This document shows positions 28,063 to 37,263 of a stretch of 64,000 nucleotides of DNA, in pieces. The position numbers were made by a program, and so were the translations under genes. Numbering within the stretch: the stretch's first letter is position 1; every line of letters begins with the position of its first letter. The stretch is from Sphingopyxis sp. LC81 (GTDB lineage Bacteria > Pseudomonadota > Alphaproteobacteria > Sphingomonadales > Sphingomonadaceae): assembly GCF_000756375.1 (NCBI RefSeq), contig NZ_JNFD01000001.1, positions 248,001 to 312,000 of the forward strand. The letters run 5' to 3'. The notes under the pieces were generated by a model. It searched no databases. It had not been told where the DNA came from and was given only the letters and a program-made list of their open reading frames with translations.

Positions 28063-30111
28063 GTGATCCAGGCGATCGTTTTCCTGCCGCTACTCGCGGC
28101 GCTTATCGCAGGCCTCGGCCAGCGCGTGATTGGCAATGTGCCGTCTAAAATCCTGACCACAGGCGCGCTGTTCATCAGCTGCGCCTTGAGCTGGCCGATC
28201 TTCCTGTCTTTCGTGACGGGAAGCGGCGAGGCGACGGTGACCCCGGTCCTGCACTGGGTTCAGTCGGGTGCGCTCCAGTTCAACTGGGAACTGCGCGTCG
28301 ACGCGCTGACTGCGGTGATGCTCGTCGTGATCACGACGGTGTCGGCGCTCGTCCACCTCTATAGCTGGGGCTATATGGAGGAAGATCCGGACCAGCCGCG
28401 CTTCTTCGCCTATCTCTCGCTGTTCACTTTCGCGATGCTGATGCTCGTGACCGCGAACAACCTCGTCCAGATGTTCTTCGGCTGGGAAGGCGTCGGCCTC
28501 GCGTCGTACCTGCTCATCGGTTTCTGGTACAAGAAGCCGAGCGCCAATGCCGCGGCGATCAAGGCGTTCGTCGTCAACCGCGTCGGCGACCTTGGCTTCA
28601 TGCTCGGTATCTTCGGCACCTTCCTCGTCTTCGGCACCGTCTCGATTCCCGAGATTCTGGCCGCAGCACCGGGCATGGCGGGTTCGACGATCAGCTTCCT
28701 GGGAATGCGTCTCGACACGATGACGATCCTCTGCCTGCTGCTGTTCATCGGCGCGATGGGCAAGTCGGCGCAGCTCGGCCTCCACACCTGGCTTCCCGAC
28801 GCGATGGAAGGCCCGACCCCGGTGTCGGCGCTGATCCACGCCGCGACGATGGTCACCGCGGGCGTCTTCATGGTGTGCCGTCTGTCGCCGATGTTCGAAA
28901 CCTCGGACGTCGCGCAGGGCGTCGTGATGTTCGTCGGCGCCGCGACCTGCTTCTTCGCCGCGACCGTTGCGACGACGCAGTGGGACATCAAGCGCGTCAT
29001 CGCCTATTCGACCTGTTCGCAGCTCGGCTACATGTTCTTCGCCGCGGGCGCCGGTGCCTATGGCGCCGCGATGTTCCACCTGTTCACGCACGCCTTCTTC
29101 AAGGCGCTGCTGTTCCTTGGCGCCGGTTCGGTCATCCATGCGATGCACCATGAACAGGACATGCGCTATTATGGCGCGCTCCGGAAACAGATCCCGATCA
29201 CCTATTGGGCGATGATGCTCGGTACGCTGGCGATCACCGGCGTCGGTATCGCGGGTGTCGCGGGCTTTGCCGGCTTCTATTCGAAGGACGGCATCCTCGA
29301 GGCGGCTTTTGCGAGCGGCGGCGGCGGGGTCGTGGCTTTCTGGGTCGGCATTTTCGTGGCCTTCCTCACCAGCTTCTATTCGTGGCGCCTCGTCTTCCTG
29401 ACCTTCTATGGCAAGCCGCGCTGGGAACAGAGCGAGCATATCCAGCACGCCGTCCATGGCGAGCATGAGGATCCCTCTGAAGAAACTTCAGGCGACGATC
29501 ATGCGCACGCGCATCACCATGACTCGCACGGCGACGGCACCGCGGGCTATCACCCGCACGAAAGCCCGCTCTCGATGCTCATCCCGCTGATCGTGCTTTC
29601 GATCGGCGCGGTGTTCGCGGGCATCGCGTTCCACCATCAGTTCATCTATCCCGAAGAGGGTATGGCGTTCTGGAAGGGTAGCCTCGCGTTCGACGAGCAT
29701 CTGATGCACGCCGCGCACGAAGTGCCTTTGTGGGTGAAGTGGACGCCGTTCACGGTGATGGCGATCGGCCTGTTCCTCGCGTGGAACAGCTATATTCGCA
29801 ACACCAGTCTGCCGGCGCGCTTCGTGGCGCAGTTCAAGCTGCTCCACCAGTTCCTGTACAACAAATGGTATTTCGACGAGCTCTACAACATCCTCTTCGT
29901 GAAGCCCGCCTTCGCGATCGGCCGCTTCTTCTGGAAGCGCGGGGATGAAGGCACCATCGACCGCTTCGGTCCCGATGGCGCCGCCGCGCTCGTCGCTGGG
30001 GGGACCCGTCTCGCGGTCCGGCTGCAATCGGGTTATGTTTATGGATATGCGTTTGTGATGCTGCTCGGTCTTGTCGGCCTCGCCAGCTGGGCCATGGTGA
30101 ATTTCCTGTGA
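28063..30111 (+). CDS. nuoL: NADH-quinone oxidoreductase subunit L with His-rich loop
   Basis: 682 residues from a GTG. It is the distal antiporter-like proton-pumping subunit with the long lateral helix. Conserved segments include [20 protein letters not shown] (membrane Glu), [20 protein letters not shown] (Lys and HTWLPDAM motif) and [20 protein letters not shown]. Around residues 460-500 (29440-29565) there is an insertion-like hydrophilic loop packed with histidines and acidic residues (for example [15 protein letters not shown]). The stop overlaps the nuoM GTG by four bases. Confidence 0.96.
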   Translation: MIQAIVFLPLLAALIAGLGQRVIGNVPSKILTTGALFISCALSWPIFLSFVTGSGEATVTPVLHWVQSGALQFNWELRVDALTAVMLVVITTVSALVHLYSWGYMEEDPDQPRFFAYLSLFTFAMLMLVTANNLVQMFFGWEGVGLASYLLIGFWYKKPSANAAAIKAFVVNRVGDLGFMLGIFGTFLVFGTVSIPEILAAAPGMAGSTISFLGMRLDTMTILCLLLFIGAMGKSAQLGLHTWLPDAMEGPTPVSALIHAATMVTAGVFMVCRLSPMFETSDVAQGVVMFVGAATCFFAATVATTQWDIKRVIAYSTCSQLGYMFFAAGAGAYGAAMFHLFTHAFFKALLFLGAGSVIHAMHHEQDMRYYGALRKQIPITYWAMMLGTLAITGVGIAGVAGFAGFYSKDGILEAAFASGGGGVVAFWVGIFVAFLTSFYSWRLVFLTFYGKPRWEQSEHIQHAVHGEHEDPSEETSGDDHAHAHHHDSHGDGTAGYHPHESPLSMLIPLIVLSIGAVFAGIAFHHQFIYPEEGMAFWKGSLAFDEHLMHAAHEVPLWVKWTPFTVMAIGLFLAWNSYIRNTSLPARFVAQFKLLHQFLYNKWYFDELYNILFVKPAFAIGRFFWKRGDEGTIDRFGPDGAAALVAGGTRLAVRLQSGYVYGYAFVMLLGLVGLASWAMVNFL

Positions 30112-31661
30112 GCGGCTTTCCGATCCTTTCGTTGATGCTGGCGGTCCCCGCGGTCGCCGCCATCCTTTGCCTGTTCGTCGGCGACAAGACCTCGCGCTGG
30201 GTTGCGCTCGGCGCGACGCTCGCGACCTTCGTCCTCGGCTGTATCCTGTGGGCGCAGTTCGACATCGGCGGCGCGCAGTGGCAGTTCACCGAGCGCGCCG
30301 ACCTGTTCGGGCGTTTCCAATATGCGCTCGGCATCGACGGTATGGCCTTGATGCTGATCATGCTCAGCGTCTTCCTGATGCCGCTCTGCATCCTTGCCAG
30401 CTGGGACGCGATCAAGAGCCGCGTCGGCCTCTACATGTCGATGTTCCTAATCATGGAAGTCGTGATGATCGGCGTCTTCATGGCGCAGGATCTGCTGCTC
30501 TTTTACATCTTCTTCGAAGCCGGCCTGATCCCGATGTATTTCATCATCGGCATCTGGGGCGGCGCGAACCGTAAATATGCGGCGTTCAAATTCTTCCTCT
30601 ACACGCTGCTCGGATCGGTGCTGATGCTGATCGCGATGATCGCGATGATCGCCGAGGCAGGGACGACCGACATCCCGACGCTGCTGAACTATGATTTCCC
30701 GGTTCAGATGCAGACGTGGCTGTGGCTCGCCTTCTTCGCCAGCCTTGCGGTCAAGATGCCGATGTGGCCCGTCCACACCTGGCTTCCCGACGCGCACGTG
30801 CAGGCGCCGACCGCGGGTTCGATGATCCTCGCGGGCGTTCTGCTGAAGCTCGGCGCCTATGGCTTCATCCGCTTTATGATGCCGATGTTCCCCGACGCGT
30901 CGGCACAGCTGATGTGGATCGTCTTTGGCTTGTCGATGATCGCGGTGGTCTACACCAGCCTCGTCGCGCTGGCGCAGAGCGACATGAAGAAGCTGATCGC
31001 TTACTCGTCCGTCGCGCATATGGCGATCGTTACCGCTGGCCTCTTCGCCTTCAATCAGCAGGGTATCGAGGGCGCACTGATCATCATGCTCAGCCATGGT
31101 GTCGTCTCGGCCGCGCTCTTTTTCTGCGTCGGCGTGATCTACGACCGGCTCCACACGCGCGAGATCGACCGTTACGGCGGGCTCGCGGTGAACATGCCGG
31201 CCTATGCGCTGTTCTTCATGCTGTTCACCATGGCGTCGATCGGCCTTCCGGGCACCAGCGGCTTCGTTGGCGAATTTCTGAGCCTCGCCGGCATCTATGA
31301 AGCGTCGAGCTGGGTCGCCTTTGTGTGCACCACCGGGATCATCCTCGGTGCCGCGTACATGCTCTATCTCTACCGCCGCGTCGTGTTCGGCGAACTGACC
31401 AAGGACGATGTGAAGGCGATGCCCGACCTGACCGCACGCGAATGGACGATCATGGTGCCGCTGGCCGCCGTGGCGCTGTGGATGGGCGTCTATCCCGAAA
31501 GCTTCCTCGCGCCGATGCGCGGCGACGTGACCACCGTCGTTGCGCGCCTCGCGCCGGCGAAGCCCGCGGGTGACGCGCATCTTGCCGCCGGCAAGCCAAA
31601 GCCTGCCGCAGCGCATGGTGAAACGGCCCACGGATCGAGCCATGCAGGAGGCGTCCAATGA
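30108..31661 (+). CDS. nuoM: NADH-quinone oxidoreductase subunit M with Ala/His-rich tail
   Basis: 517 residues from a GTG overlapping the nuoL stop. It is an antiporter-like proton pump subunit. [20 protein letters not shown] carries the conserved membrane Glu, and [20 protein letters not shown] carries the Lys and the HTWLPDAHV motif. After the last helix (about residue 470) a polar Ala/Lys/His-rich tail of roughly 40 residues ends [11 protein letters not shown], which is longer than usual. The stop overlaps nuoN by four bases. Confidence 0.96.
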   Translation: MSGFPILSLMLAVPAVAAILCLFVGDKTSRWVALGATLATFVLGCILWAQFDIGGAQWQFTERADLFGRFQYALGIDGMALMLIMLSVFLMPLCILASWDAIKSRVGLYMSMFLIMEVVMIGVFMAQDLLLFYIFFEAGLIPMYFIIGIWGGANRKYAAFKFFLYTLLGSVLMLIAMIAMIAEAGTTDIPTLLNYDFPVQMQTWLWLAFFASLAVKMPMWPVHTWLPDAHVQAPTAGSMILAGVLLKLGAYGFIRFMMPMFPDASAQLMWIVFGLSMIAVVYTSLVALAQSDMKKLIAYSSVAHMAIVTAGLFAFNQQGIEGALIIMLSHGVVSAALFFCVGVIYDRLHTREIDRYGGLAVNMPAYALFFMLFTMASIGLPGTSGFVGEFLSLAGIYEASSWVAFVCTTGIILGAAYMLYLYRRVVFGELTKDDVKAMPDLTAREWTIMVPLAAVALWMGVYPESFLAPMRGDVTTVVARLAPAKPAGDAHLAAGKPKPAAAHGETAHGSSHAGGVQ

Positions 31662-33091
31662 CCGCCGACCTGATGCTCATCTGGCCCGAACTGATCCTGA
31701 CGATCGGCGGGCTCATCACGCTGATGCTCGGCACCTTCCTCGGTGACCGCAATGTCGGCCTCTACCAGCTCAGCTCGCTGCTGACGCTTGCCGCCGCCGC
31801 GGCCGCCGTCGTCGCACTGTTCGGCGTCGAAACAACCGTCTTCTCCGGCACGCTGTCGGTCGACAGCTTCGGCGGTTTCGCCAAGCTCTTGATCTATGCC
31901 GCGAGCTTCGTCTGCATCGTCATCGCGCCGCGCTTCTTCAATGGCGGAATGCGCGCCGAATATCCGACGCTCATCCTGTTCGCGGCGCTCGGCATGGGGA
32001 TCATGGCCTCGTCGCGCGACCTGATGACGCTGTACGTCGGGCTCGAGCTCAACAGCCTTGCGGCCTATGTGCTCGCCAGCTTCATGCGCGCCGACGAGCG
32101 GTCGACCGAAGCCGGCCTTAAATATTTCGTCCTCGGCGCGCTCGCGTCGGGCATGCTGCTCTATGGCATTTCGCTGCTCTACGGCTTCACCGGCACCACC
32201 GATTTCGCCGGAATCGCGAAGGTGCTGGGTGGCGAGCTCAACATCGGCCTCATTTTCGGTATCGTGTTCGTGCTTGCGGGTCTTGGTTTCAAGATCAGCG
32301 CCGTGCCGTTCCACATGTGGACCCCCGACGTCTATGAAGGCGCGCCGACCCCGGTGACGACCTTCTTCGCCACCGCACCCAAGGTTGCGGCGATGGCATT
32401 GATGACGCGCGTCGTGATCGATGCGATGGGCCCCGCGGTCGGCGCGTGGCAGCAGATCATCATCTTCCTGTCGCTCGCCTCGATCATCCTCGGCGCGGTC
32501 GGCGCGATCGGGCAGAAGAATATCAAGCGCCTGCTCGCCTATTCGTCGATCAACAACGTCGGCTTCATGCTCGTCGGCCTTGCCGCCGGAACGCAGCAGG
32601 GGGTCGAGGGCGTGCTGACCTATCTGCTCGTCTATATGCTGACCACGCTCGGCGCCTTCCTCGTCGTGCTCCAACTGCGCGACGCCGACGGCAACCAGGT
32701 CGAGAGCATTCCTGCGCTCGCCGGCCTGTCGCAGCGCCGGCCCGGCCTTGCCGCGGCGATGGCGGTGTTCCTGTTCAGCCTCGCGGGTATCCCGCCGCTC
32801 TTCGGCTTCTGGCCGAAGTATCTGGTGTTCGAGGCCGCGGTGAACGCGAACCTCGTGCCGCTGGCGGTTGCGGGTATCGTCGCCTCGGTGATCGGCGCCT
32901 TCTATTATATCGCGATCATTAAGACGATGTACTTCGACGACAAATCGGACACCGAATTCCCCGCGGGCGGCGGTGCGATCGTCGAGGATGCGGTGATCAC
33001 CGCGAGCGCGCTCTGGCTCTCGGTCATCGGCTATCTCTTCATTCCCGTGCTGGCGGTCCTTTCGGCCAGCGCCGCTGCGGTGCTGTTCTGA
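31658..33091 (+). CDS. nuoN: NADH-quinone oxidoreductase subunit N
   Basis: 477 residues with about fourteen helices. It is the third antiporter-like pump subunit. The motifs are [20 protein letters not shown] (Glu), [20 protein letters not shown] (Lys and H-x-W-x-P-D-V-Y-E-G), and [19 protein letters not shown]. Its TGA (33089-33091) overlaps the apparent CTG start of birA by two bases, so the last complex I gene leads straight into cofactor genes. Confidence 0.97.
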   Translation: MTADLMLIWPELILTIGGLITLMLGTFLGDRNVGLYQLSSLLTLAAAAAAVVALFGVETTVFSGTLSVDSFGGFAKLLIYAASFVCIVIAPRFFNGGMRAEYPTLILFAALGMGIMASSRDLMTLYVGLELNSLAAYVLASFMRADERSTEAGLKYFVLGALASGMLLYGISLLYGFTGTTDFAGIAKVLGGELNIGLIFGIVFVLAGLGFKISAVPFHMWTPDVYEGAPTPVTTFFATAPKVAAMALMTRVVIDAMGPAVGAWQQIIIFLSLASIILGAVGAIGQKNIKRLLAYSSINNVGFMLVGLAAGTQQGVEGVLTYLLVYMLTTLGAFLVVLQLRDADGNQVESIPALAGLSQRRPGLAAAMAVFLFSLAGIPPLFGFWPKYLVFEAAVNANLVPLAVAGIVASVIGAFYYIAIIKTMYFDDKSDTEFPAGGGAIVEDAVITASALWLSVIGYLFIPVLAVLSASAAAVLF

Positions 33092-33813
33092 TCCCGCCCA
33101 TAGAGCGTATCGCGCAGACAGGTTCGACCAACGCTGACCTGCTGGCGCGGCTGGCCAGCGGCGAGCATGTCGGTGAGGGTCATTGGCTCGTCGCCGATCG
33201 CCAGACCGCCGGGCGCGGGCGGCTCGGGCGCGGCTGGAATGACGGGCAGGGCAATTTCATGGGCTCGACCGTCGTCCACCTGACGATCGGCGATCCGTCG
33301 GCGGCGACGCTCGCGCTCGTTGCCGGGGTCGCGCTCGCCAAGACAGTTGCCGCGCTCGCGCCAGGTGTCGACCCGCAGCTTAAATGGCCGAACGACCTGC
33401 TGATCGATGGCGCGAAATGCGCGGGCATCCTGATGGAACGCACGGGCAATTCGGTGGTGATCGGTATCGGCGTCAACCTCGTCGCCGCGCCCGAACTGTC
33501 CGACCGCCCGACCGCGACGCTGGCTGCCAAGGGCGTCGAGCTCGACCGCGATCATTTCGCCAATGCGCTCGGCATCGCGATGATCGACGCGCTGTGGACG
33601 TGGCGACAGGAAGGTGTGGCGAGCATCGTTCGCGCCTGGCTACCGCAGGCGCATCCGGTCGGCACGCCGCTCCGCGTGTCGGAACAGGGTATCGATGGTT
33701 TCTTCGACGGTCTCGCCGAGGATGGCGCGCTGCGCTTGCGCCGCGAGGGCGGCGAGACCATGTTGATTCACGCGGGAGACGTCGAACTGCGGCGCCCGGT
33801 CGAGGGGAATTAA
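33088..33813 (+). CDS. birA: Biotin--[acetyl-CoA-carboxylase] ligase, apparent CTG start
   Basis: The catalytic frame is unambiguous. After the codon at 33088 it reads [20 protein letters not shown], then [36 protein letters not shown] and VVIGIGVNL, giving 241 residues. GRGRLGRGW is the biotinyl-AMP loop and KWPND the biotin site. No ATG, GTG or TTG occurs in frame until the ATG at 33259, which is too late because it would remove the substrate loop. The CTG at 33088-33090 overlaps the nuoN stop as CTGA, mimicking the ATGA couplings used throughout the operon. The N-terminal DNA-binding domain of E. coli BirA is absent, so this is a ligase only. It biotinylates carboxylase carrier protein. 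ATC or ATA codons just downstream are weaker start candidates. Confidence 0.9.
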   Translation: MIPPIERIAQTGSTNADLLARLASGEHVGEGHWLVADRQTAGRGRLGRGWNDGQGNFMGSTVVHLTIGDPSAATLALVAGVALAKTVAALAPGVDPQLKWPNDLLIDGAKCAGILMERTGNSVVIGIGVNLVAAPELSDRPTATLAAKGVELDRDHFANALGIAMIDALWTWRQEGVASIVRAWLPQAHPVGTPLRVSEQGIDGFFDGLAEDGALRLRREGGETMLIHAGDVELRRPVEGN

Positions 33814-33814
33814 G

Positions 33815-34600
33815 ATGCTGCTCGCGATCGATGTCGGCAACACCAACGCCAAATTCGCGCTGTTTCGCGGCCCCGAGCTGCTGGCGCGCTGGCGCATCGC
33901 GACCGACGACCGGCGCACTGCCGACGAATATATGGTGTGGCTCGACCAGCTGATGCGGATCGAGGGGCACGACCGCGCCGACGTCGAAGCCGTCATCATC
34001 TCGACCGTCGTGCCGCGCGCGCTCCATAATCTCCAGCTGCTCGCGCATAAATATTTCGGCGTCGACGCGCTCGTCGCGGGCCGCGAGCCCGTGACCTGGG
34101 GGATCGCGCTCAAGGTCGACGAGCCGCAGTCGGTCGGCGCCGACCGCGCGGTCAACGCGATCTCGGCGCAGGCGGTCGAGCCCGGCAAGGACAAGCTCGT
34201 CATCAGCTTCGGCACCGCGACGACGCTCGACCATATCGGCCCCGACGGCGCTTATCTGGGCGGCATCATCGCGCCGGGCGTCAATCTCTCGCTCGAGGCG
34301 CTTGTCGCGGCGGCGGCGAAACTGCCGCGCATCGCGATCGAGGCGCCGGCAACGAGCAGCGTTATCGGGCGGACCACCGAAAGCCAGATGCTGATCGGCG
34401 TCTATTGGGGCTATGTCTCGATGATGGAAGGGCTGATCGCGCGCATGAAGGCCGAAATCGGCAAGCCGCTCACCGTTATCGCGACGGGCGGCCTTGCGAC
34501 ACTTTTTCAGGAACAGGGACACCTGTTCGATCGTATCGAGCCCGACCTGACGCTGAACGGGCTGATGCACCTCTATCATCAACGGAAGCCAATAATATGA
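33815..34600 (+). CDS. coaX: Type III pantothenate kinase
   Basis: 261 residues. It phosphorylates pantothenate in the first step of coenzyme A synthesis. The ASKHA-fold phosphate loop is [18 protein letters not shown]. Later motifs are [15 protein letters not shown] (pantothenate/Asp base region), [12 protein letters not shown] and [15 protein letters not shown]. It starts one base after the birA stop and its TGA overlaps the rnj ATG by four bases, the standard alphaproteobacterial nuoN-birA-coaX-rnj order. Confidence 0.96.
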   Translation: MLLAIDVGNTNAKFALFRGPELLARWRIATDDRRTADEYMVWLDQLMRIEGHDRADVEAVIISTVVPRALHNLQLLAHKYFGVDALVAGREPVTWGIALKVDEPQSVGADRAVNAISAQAVEPGKDKLVISFGTATTLDHIGPDGAYLGGIIAPGVNLSLEALVAAAAKLPRIAIEAPATSSVIGRTTESQMLIGVYWGYVSMMEGLIARMKAEIGKPLTVIATGGLATLFQEQGHLFDRIEPDLTLNGLMHLYHQRKPII

Positions 34601-36231
34601 CGACTCCGGGCAAGGAGCTTCTTTTTCTCGCATTGGGCGGATCGGGCGAGATCGGCATGAACGCCAATCTCTATGGCTGCGACGGCAAATGGATCATGCT
34701 CGACCTGGGCGTGACCTTCGGCAGCCATGATTATCCGGGCATCGATATCGTCATGCCCGACCTCGAATTCATCGAGGATCGCAAGAAGGATCTGCTCGGC
34801 ATCGTGCTGACGCACGGGCACGAGGATCATATCGGGGCGCTGCCCTATCTCGCCGCCGACCTTGGCGTGCCGCTCTATGCCAACCGCTTCACGGCGGGGT
34901 TGATCGCGCACAAGCTCGCCGAAGAGGGGTTGGAGAAGGCGGTCACGCTCAAGACCGTCGATATCGACGATAATTTCCAGCTCGGGCCGTTCGGCATCCG
35001 GCTGATCCCGCTCGCGCATTCGATCCTCGAAATGAGCGCCGTCGTAATTGACACGCCTTATGGCCGCGTCTTCCACACCGGCGACTGGAAACTCGACGAG
35101 GAACCGATCCTCGGCGTACCCGCGACCGCGGCGGCGCTGACCGCGGTCGGCGACGAGGGCGTCGACGTCCTCGTCTGCGATTCGACCAATGCCTTCAACG
35201 CCGAGGCATCGGGCAGCGAAGGCGGCCTGCGTGAAGGGCTGGAGCAGGCGGTCGGCGCGGCGAAGGGCAGGGTGGTCGTCACCACCTTCGCATCGAACGC
35301 GGCGCGGCTTGCGACGCTGGGGGCGGTCGCCAAAGTAACTGGGCGCACCTTGTGCGTCGCTGGCCGCTCGCTCGACCGCATCCTCGGCGTCGCGCGCTCG
35401 GTCGGTTACCTCAAGGACTTCCCGCCGACGGTCGATTTCGACGAGGCGATGCGCCTGCCGCGCGACAAGGTGATGGTGATCGCCACCGGAGGCCAGGGCG
35501 AGCCGCGCGCCGCGCTCGCGCGCATGGCCGCCGACATCCACCAGATCAAGCTCGAAGCGGGCGACACCGTCGTCTTCTCGTCGAAGCAAATCCCCGGCAA
35601 CGAAGTCGCGATCGGGCGGATCATGAACCAGCTCGCGGCGAAGGACATCCTGACCGTCACCGAGAAACAGGCGCATATTCACGTTAGCGGCCACCCGGGC
35701 CAGCCCGAACTCGCCGCGCTCTATGGCTGGCTGCGGCCGAAGCTGGTGCTGCCGGTGCATGGCGAGATCCGCCACATGCACGAACAGGCGCGTTTCGCGC
35801 TCGAAAAGGGCGTGCCCGATGCGCTGGTGCAGGAAAATGGCGATCTGGTGAAGCTGGCGCCCGGCACCGCGAAGATCGTCGAGCGCGTTCGCGCGGGGCG
35901 GCTAATCCTCGACGGCGACGTCATTCTGCCTGCCGACGGCGAGACGATCAACGAACGGCGCAAACTCTCGCTCAACGGGCACATCACCGTCGCGGCGATC
36001 TTCTCCGAAAAGCGTTTCGTCGAAAGCGCGATCAGCTATCGCGGCGTCCCGGTCGAGGACGAGCGCGAAGCCTTTATCGACGAGATGCGCGAAGCCGCCG
36101 AACAGGCCGCGACCGGCCCCGCGCGCGACGAGGAAAAGCTCCGCGAGGCGATCCGCCTCGGCGTGCGGCGCGTCGCGACCGACTGGACGGGGAAGAAGCC
36201 CGTCGTCGACGTGATGCTCGTCAATATCTGA
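34597..36231 (+). CDS. rnj: Ribonuclease J
   Basis: 544 residues. It is a metallo-beta-lactamase/beta-CASP nuclease with 5'-3' exonuclease and endonuclease activity in RNA maturation and decay. The zinc motif is [15 protein letters not shown] (H73, H75, D77, H78). [13 protein letters not shown] gives the next metal ligand, [18 protein letters not shown] and [11 protein letters not shown] are beta-CASP motifs, and [16 protein letters not shown] closes the site. The ATG overlaps the coaX stop, which sets the start. Confidence 0.95.
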   Translation: MTTPGKELLFLALGGSGEIGMNANLYGCDGKWIMLDLGVTFGSHDYPGIDIVMPDLEFIEDRKKDLLGIVLTHGHEDHIGALPYLAADLGVPLYANRFTAGLIAHKLAEEGLEKAVTLKTVDIDDNFQLGPFGIRLIPLAHSILEMSAVVIDTPYGRVFHTGDWKLDEEPILGVPATAAALTAVGDEGVDVLVCDSTNAFNAEASGSEGGLREGLEQAVGAAKGRVVVTTFASNAARLATLGAVAKVTGRTLCVAGRSLDRILGVARSVGYLKDFPPTVDFDEAMRLPRDKVMVIATGGQGEPRAALARMAADIHQIKLEAGDTVVFSSKQIPGNEVAIGRIMNQLAAKDILTVTEKQAHIHVSGHPGQPELAALYGWLRPKLVLPVHGEIRHMHEQARFALEKGVPDALVQENGDLVKLAPGTAKIVERVRAGRLILDGDVILPADGETINERRKLSLNGHITVAAIFSEKRFVESAISYRGVPVEDEREAFIDEMREAAEQAATGPARDEEKLREAIRLGVRRVATDWTGKKPVVDVMLVNI

Positions 36232-36248
36232 CGCACGGAAACACGGCA

Positions 36249-36509
36249 ATGAAATGGACCTCGGCGCTCGCCATCTACCTGCTCTTCTGGGCGTTCAGCG
36301 CTTTCTTCGTGCTGCCCTTCCACGGCCGCCGCGCGAGCGATGACGCGACGCCGCTCGTGCGCGGGCAGGAACCGGGCGCACCGGCGAACTTCCGTCCCGG
36401 ACGCATCCTGCTCCAGATGACGATCGCCGCGACGATTGCCTTTGGCCTCTATTACACGGCCTATGTGAATGGCTGGGCGGATCCCGACGTGCTGACCGGG
36501 CGGGCTTGA
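36249..36509 (+). CDS. DUF1467 family membrane protein
   Basis: 86 residues with two membrane helices (ALAIYLLFWAFSAFFVLPF and ILLQMTIAATIAFGLYYTAY) joined by a loop containing GQEPGAPANFRPGR. The FVLPFxxR and PGAPA motifs are those of DUF1467, a family of small alphaproteobacterial inner-membrane proteins of unknown function. It follows rnj by 17 bases and is probably the last gene of the nuo-birA-coaX-rnj unit. Confidence 0.82.
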   Translation: MKWTSALAIYLLFWAFSAFFVLPFHGRRASDDATPLVRGQEPGAPANFRPGRILLQMTIAATIAFGLYYTAYVNGWADPDVLTGRA

Positions 36510-36608
36510 GTGGCGCTGGCTCGATTGGCGATCTAGCGAGGTCGCCTGTAAGGCGGCATCTAGTGCTTCACGAAAGAAGTAGCCTCCACTCGGGGTGACG
36601 GAAGCAAC

Positions 36609-37184
36609 CTACCTTCCTGGCGCAAATGCTTCGTTCCCAATAAAGCCGAACTCGAAGCTCTCGCCCTTGGCACTCACATACATAATTGCCGCCATGAGGC
36701 AGGAGATCCTGTCCTGGTCGACTTTACTCTGGCTATCCAGCTTAGGCTGACCAACTAAGCCCCATTCACTTTGAACGAAGAATGAGCCGGGGAGCATGCC
36801 GCATTGTTGTTCTAGCGCTTCTGCAAATAGTCTGTCTGAACCGAATTTCGACCGCTCAGGAAAACCGTCGAGGACGCCGCGCTTTTCAAGTTCCGCTCGG
36901 GCATCCGCTAGCATCTGCGGCCTCAGCGCCTCGAACACCTTGTCCTGATACGCCTGTTGCAAATCTGGATCTTTGAAGGTGACGATCTCGTAATCGGCGG
37001 CCTGCTTGATGCAGTCGAAATGCGCCTTAGAGGCCCCTGCTTCCTTCTCGATCACAATTTCGACGCTTTGCAGGTCATCCTCGTATTTGACGGTGAAACC
37101 ACCGTTCCGTAGGCCGCACTCCAACAGCATCTGCGTCAACACTTGCTCATACGCAGGCGGCGGAACTTGGGGCATGTCAATCAT
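36609..37184 (-). CDS. Unknown protein, AT-richer than neighbours
   Basis: 191 residues without signal peptide or membrane helix, so probably cytosolic. I do not recognise a domain. Visible features are a Glu/Asp-rich N-terminal half (KYEDDLQSVEIVIEKEAG), a helical middle (QQAYQDKVFEALRPQMLAD and ARAELEKRGVLDGFPER) and several cysteines (C23, C58 and two near the end). Codon use includes many A/T-ending codons, unlike the flanking genes, and it is transcribed against the rnj unit. Together these suggest a recently acquired accessory gene. The function is unknown; the reading frame is long enough to be real in this GC background but lacks an obvious ribosome site. Confidence 0.7.
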   Translation of the reverse strand: MIDMPQVPPPAYEQVLTQMLLECGLRNGGFTVKYEDDLQSVEIVIEKEAGASKAHFDCIKQAADYEIVTFKDPDLQQAYQDKVFEALRPQMLADARAELEKRGVLDGFPERSKFGSDRLFAEALEQQCGMLPGSFFVQSEWGLVGQPKLDSQSKVDQDRISCLMAAIMYVSAKGESFEFGFIGNEAFAPGR

Positions 37185-37263
37185 CAGTCATCCCCAATCT
37201 GATCCGGGATGGCTGGGTTGCTTCCGTGCAGAAGCGCCACGCCGATCCTTTTTCCAACGCCGC

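Noticed and set aside
33259..33261. First in-frame ATG of birA as true start
   Set aside because: It would delete the conserved STNADL and GRGRLGRGW segments needed for biotin adenylation, so a CTG start upstream is preferred.
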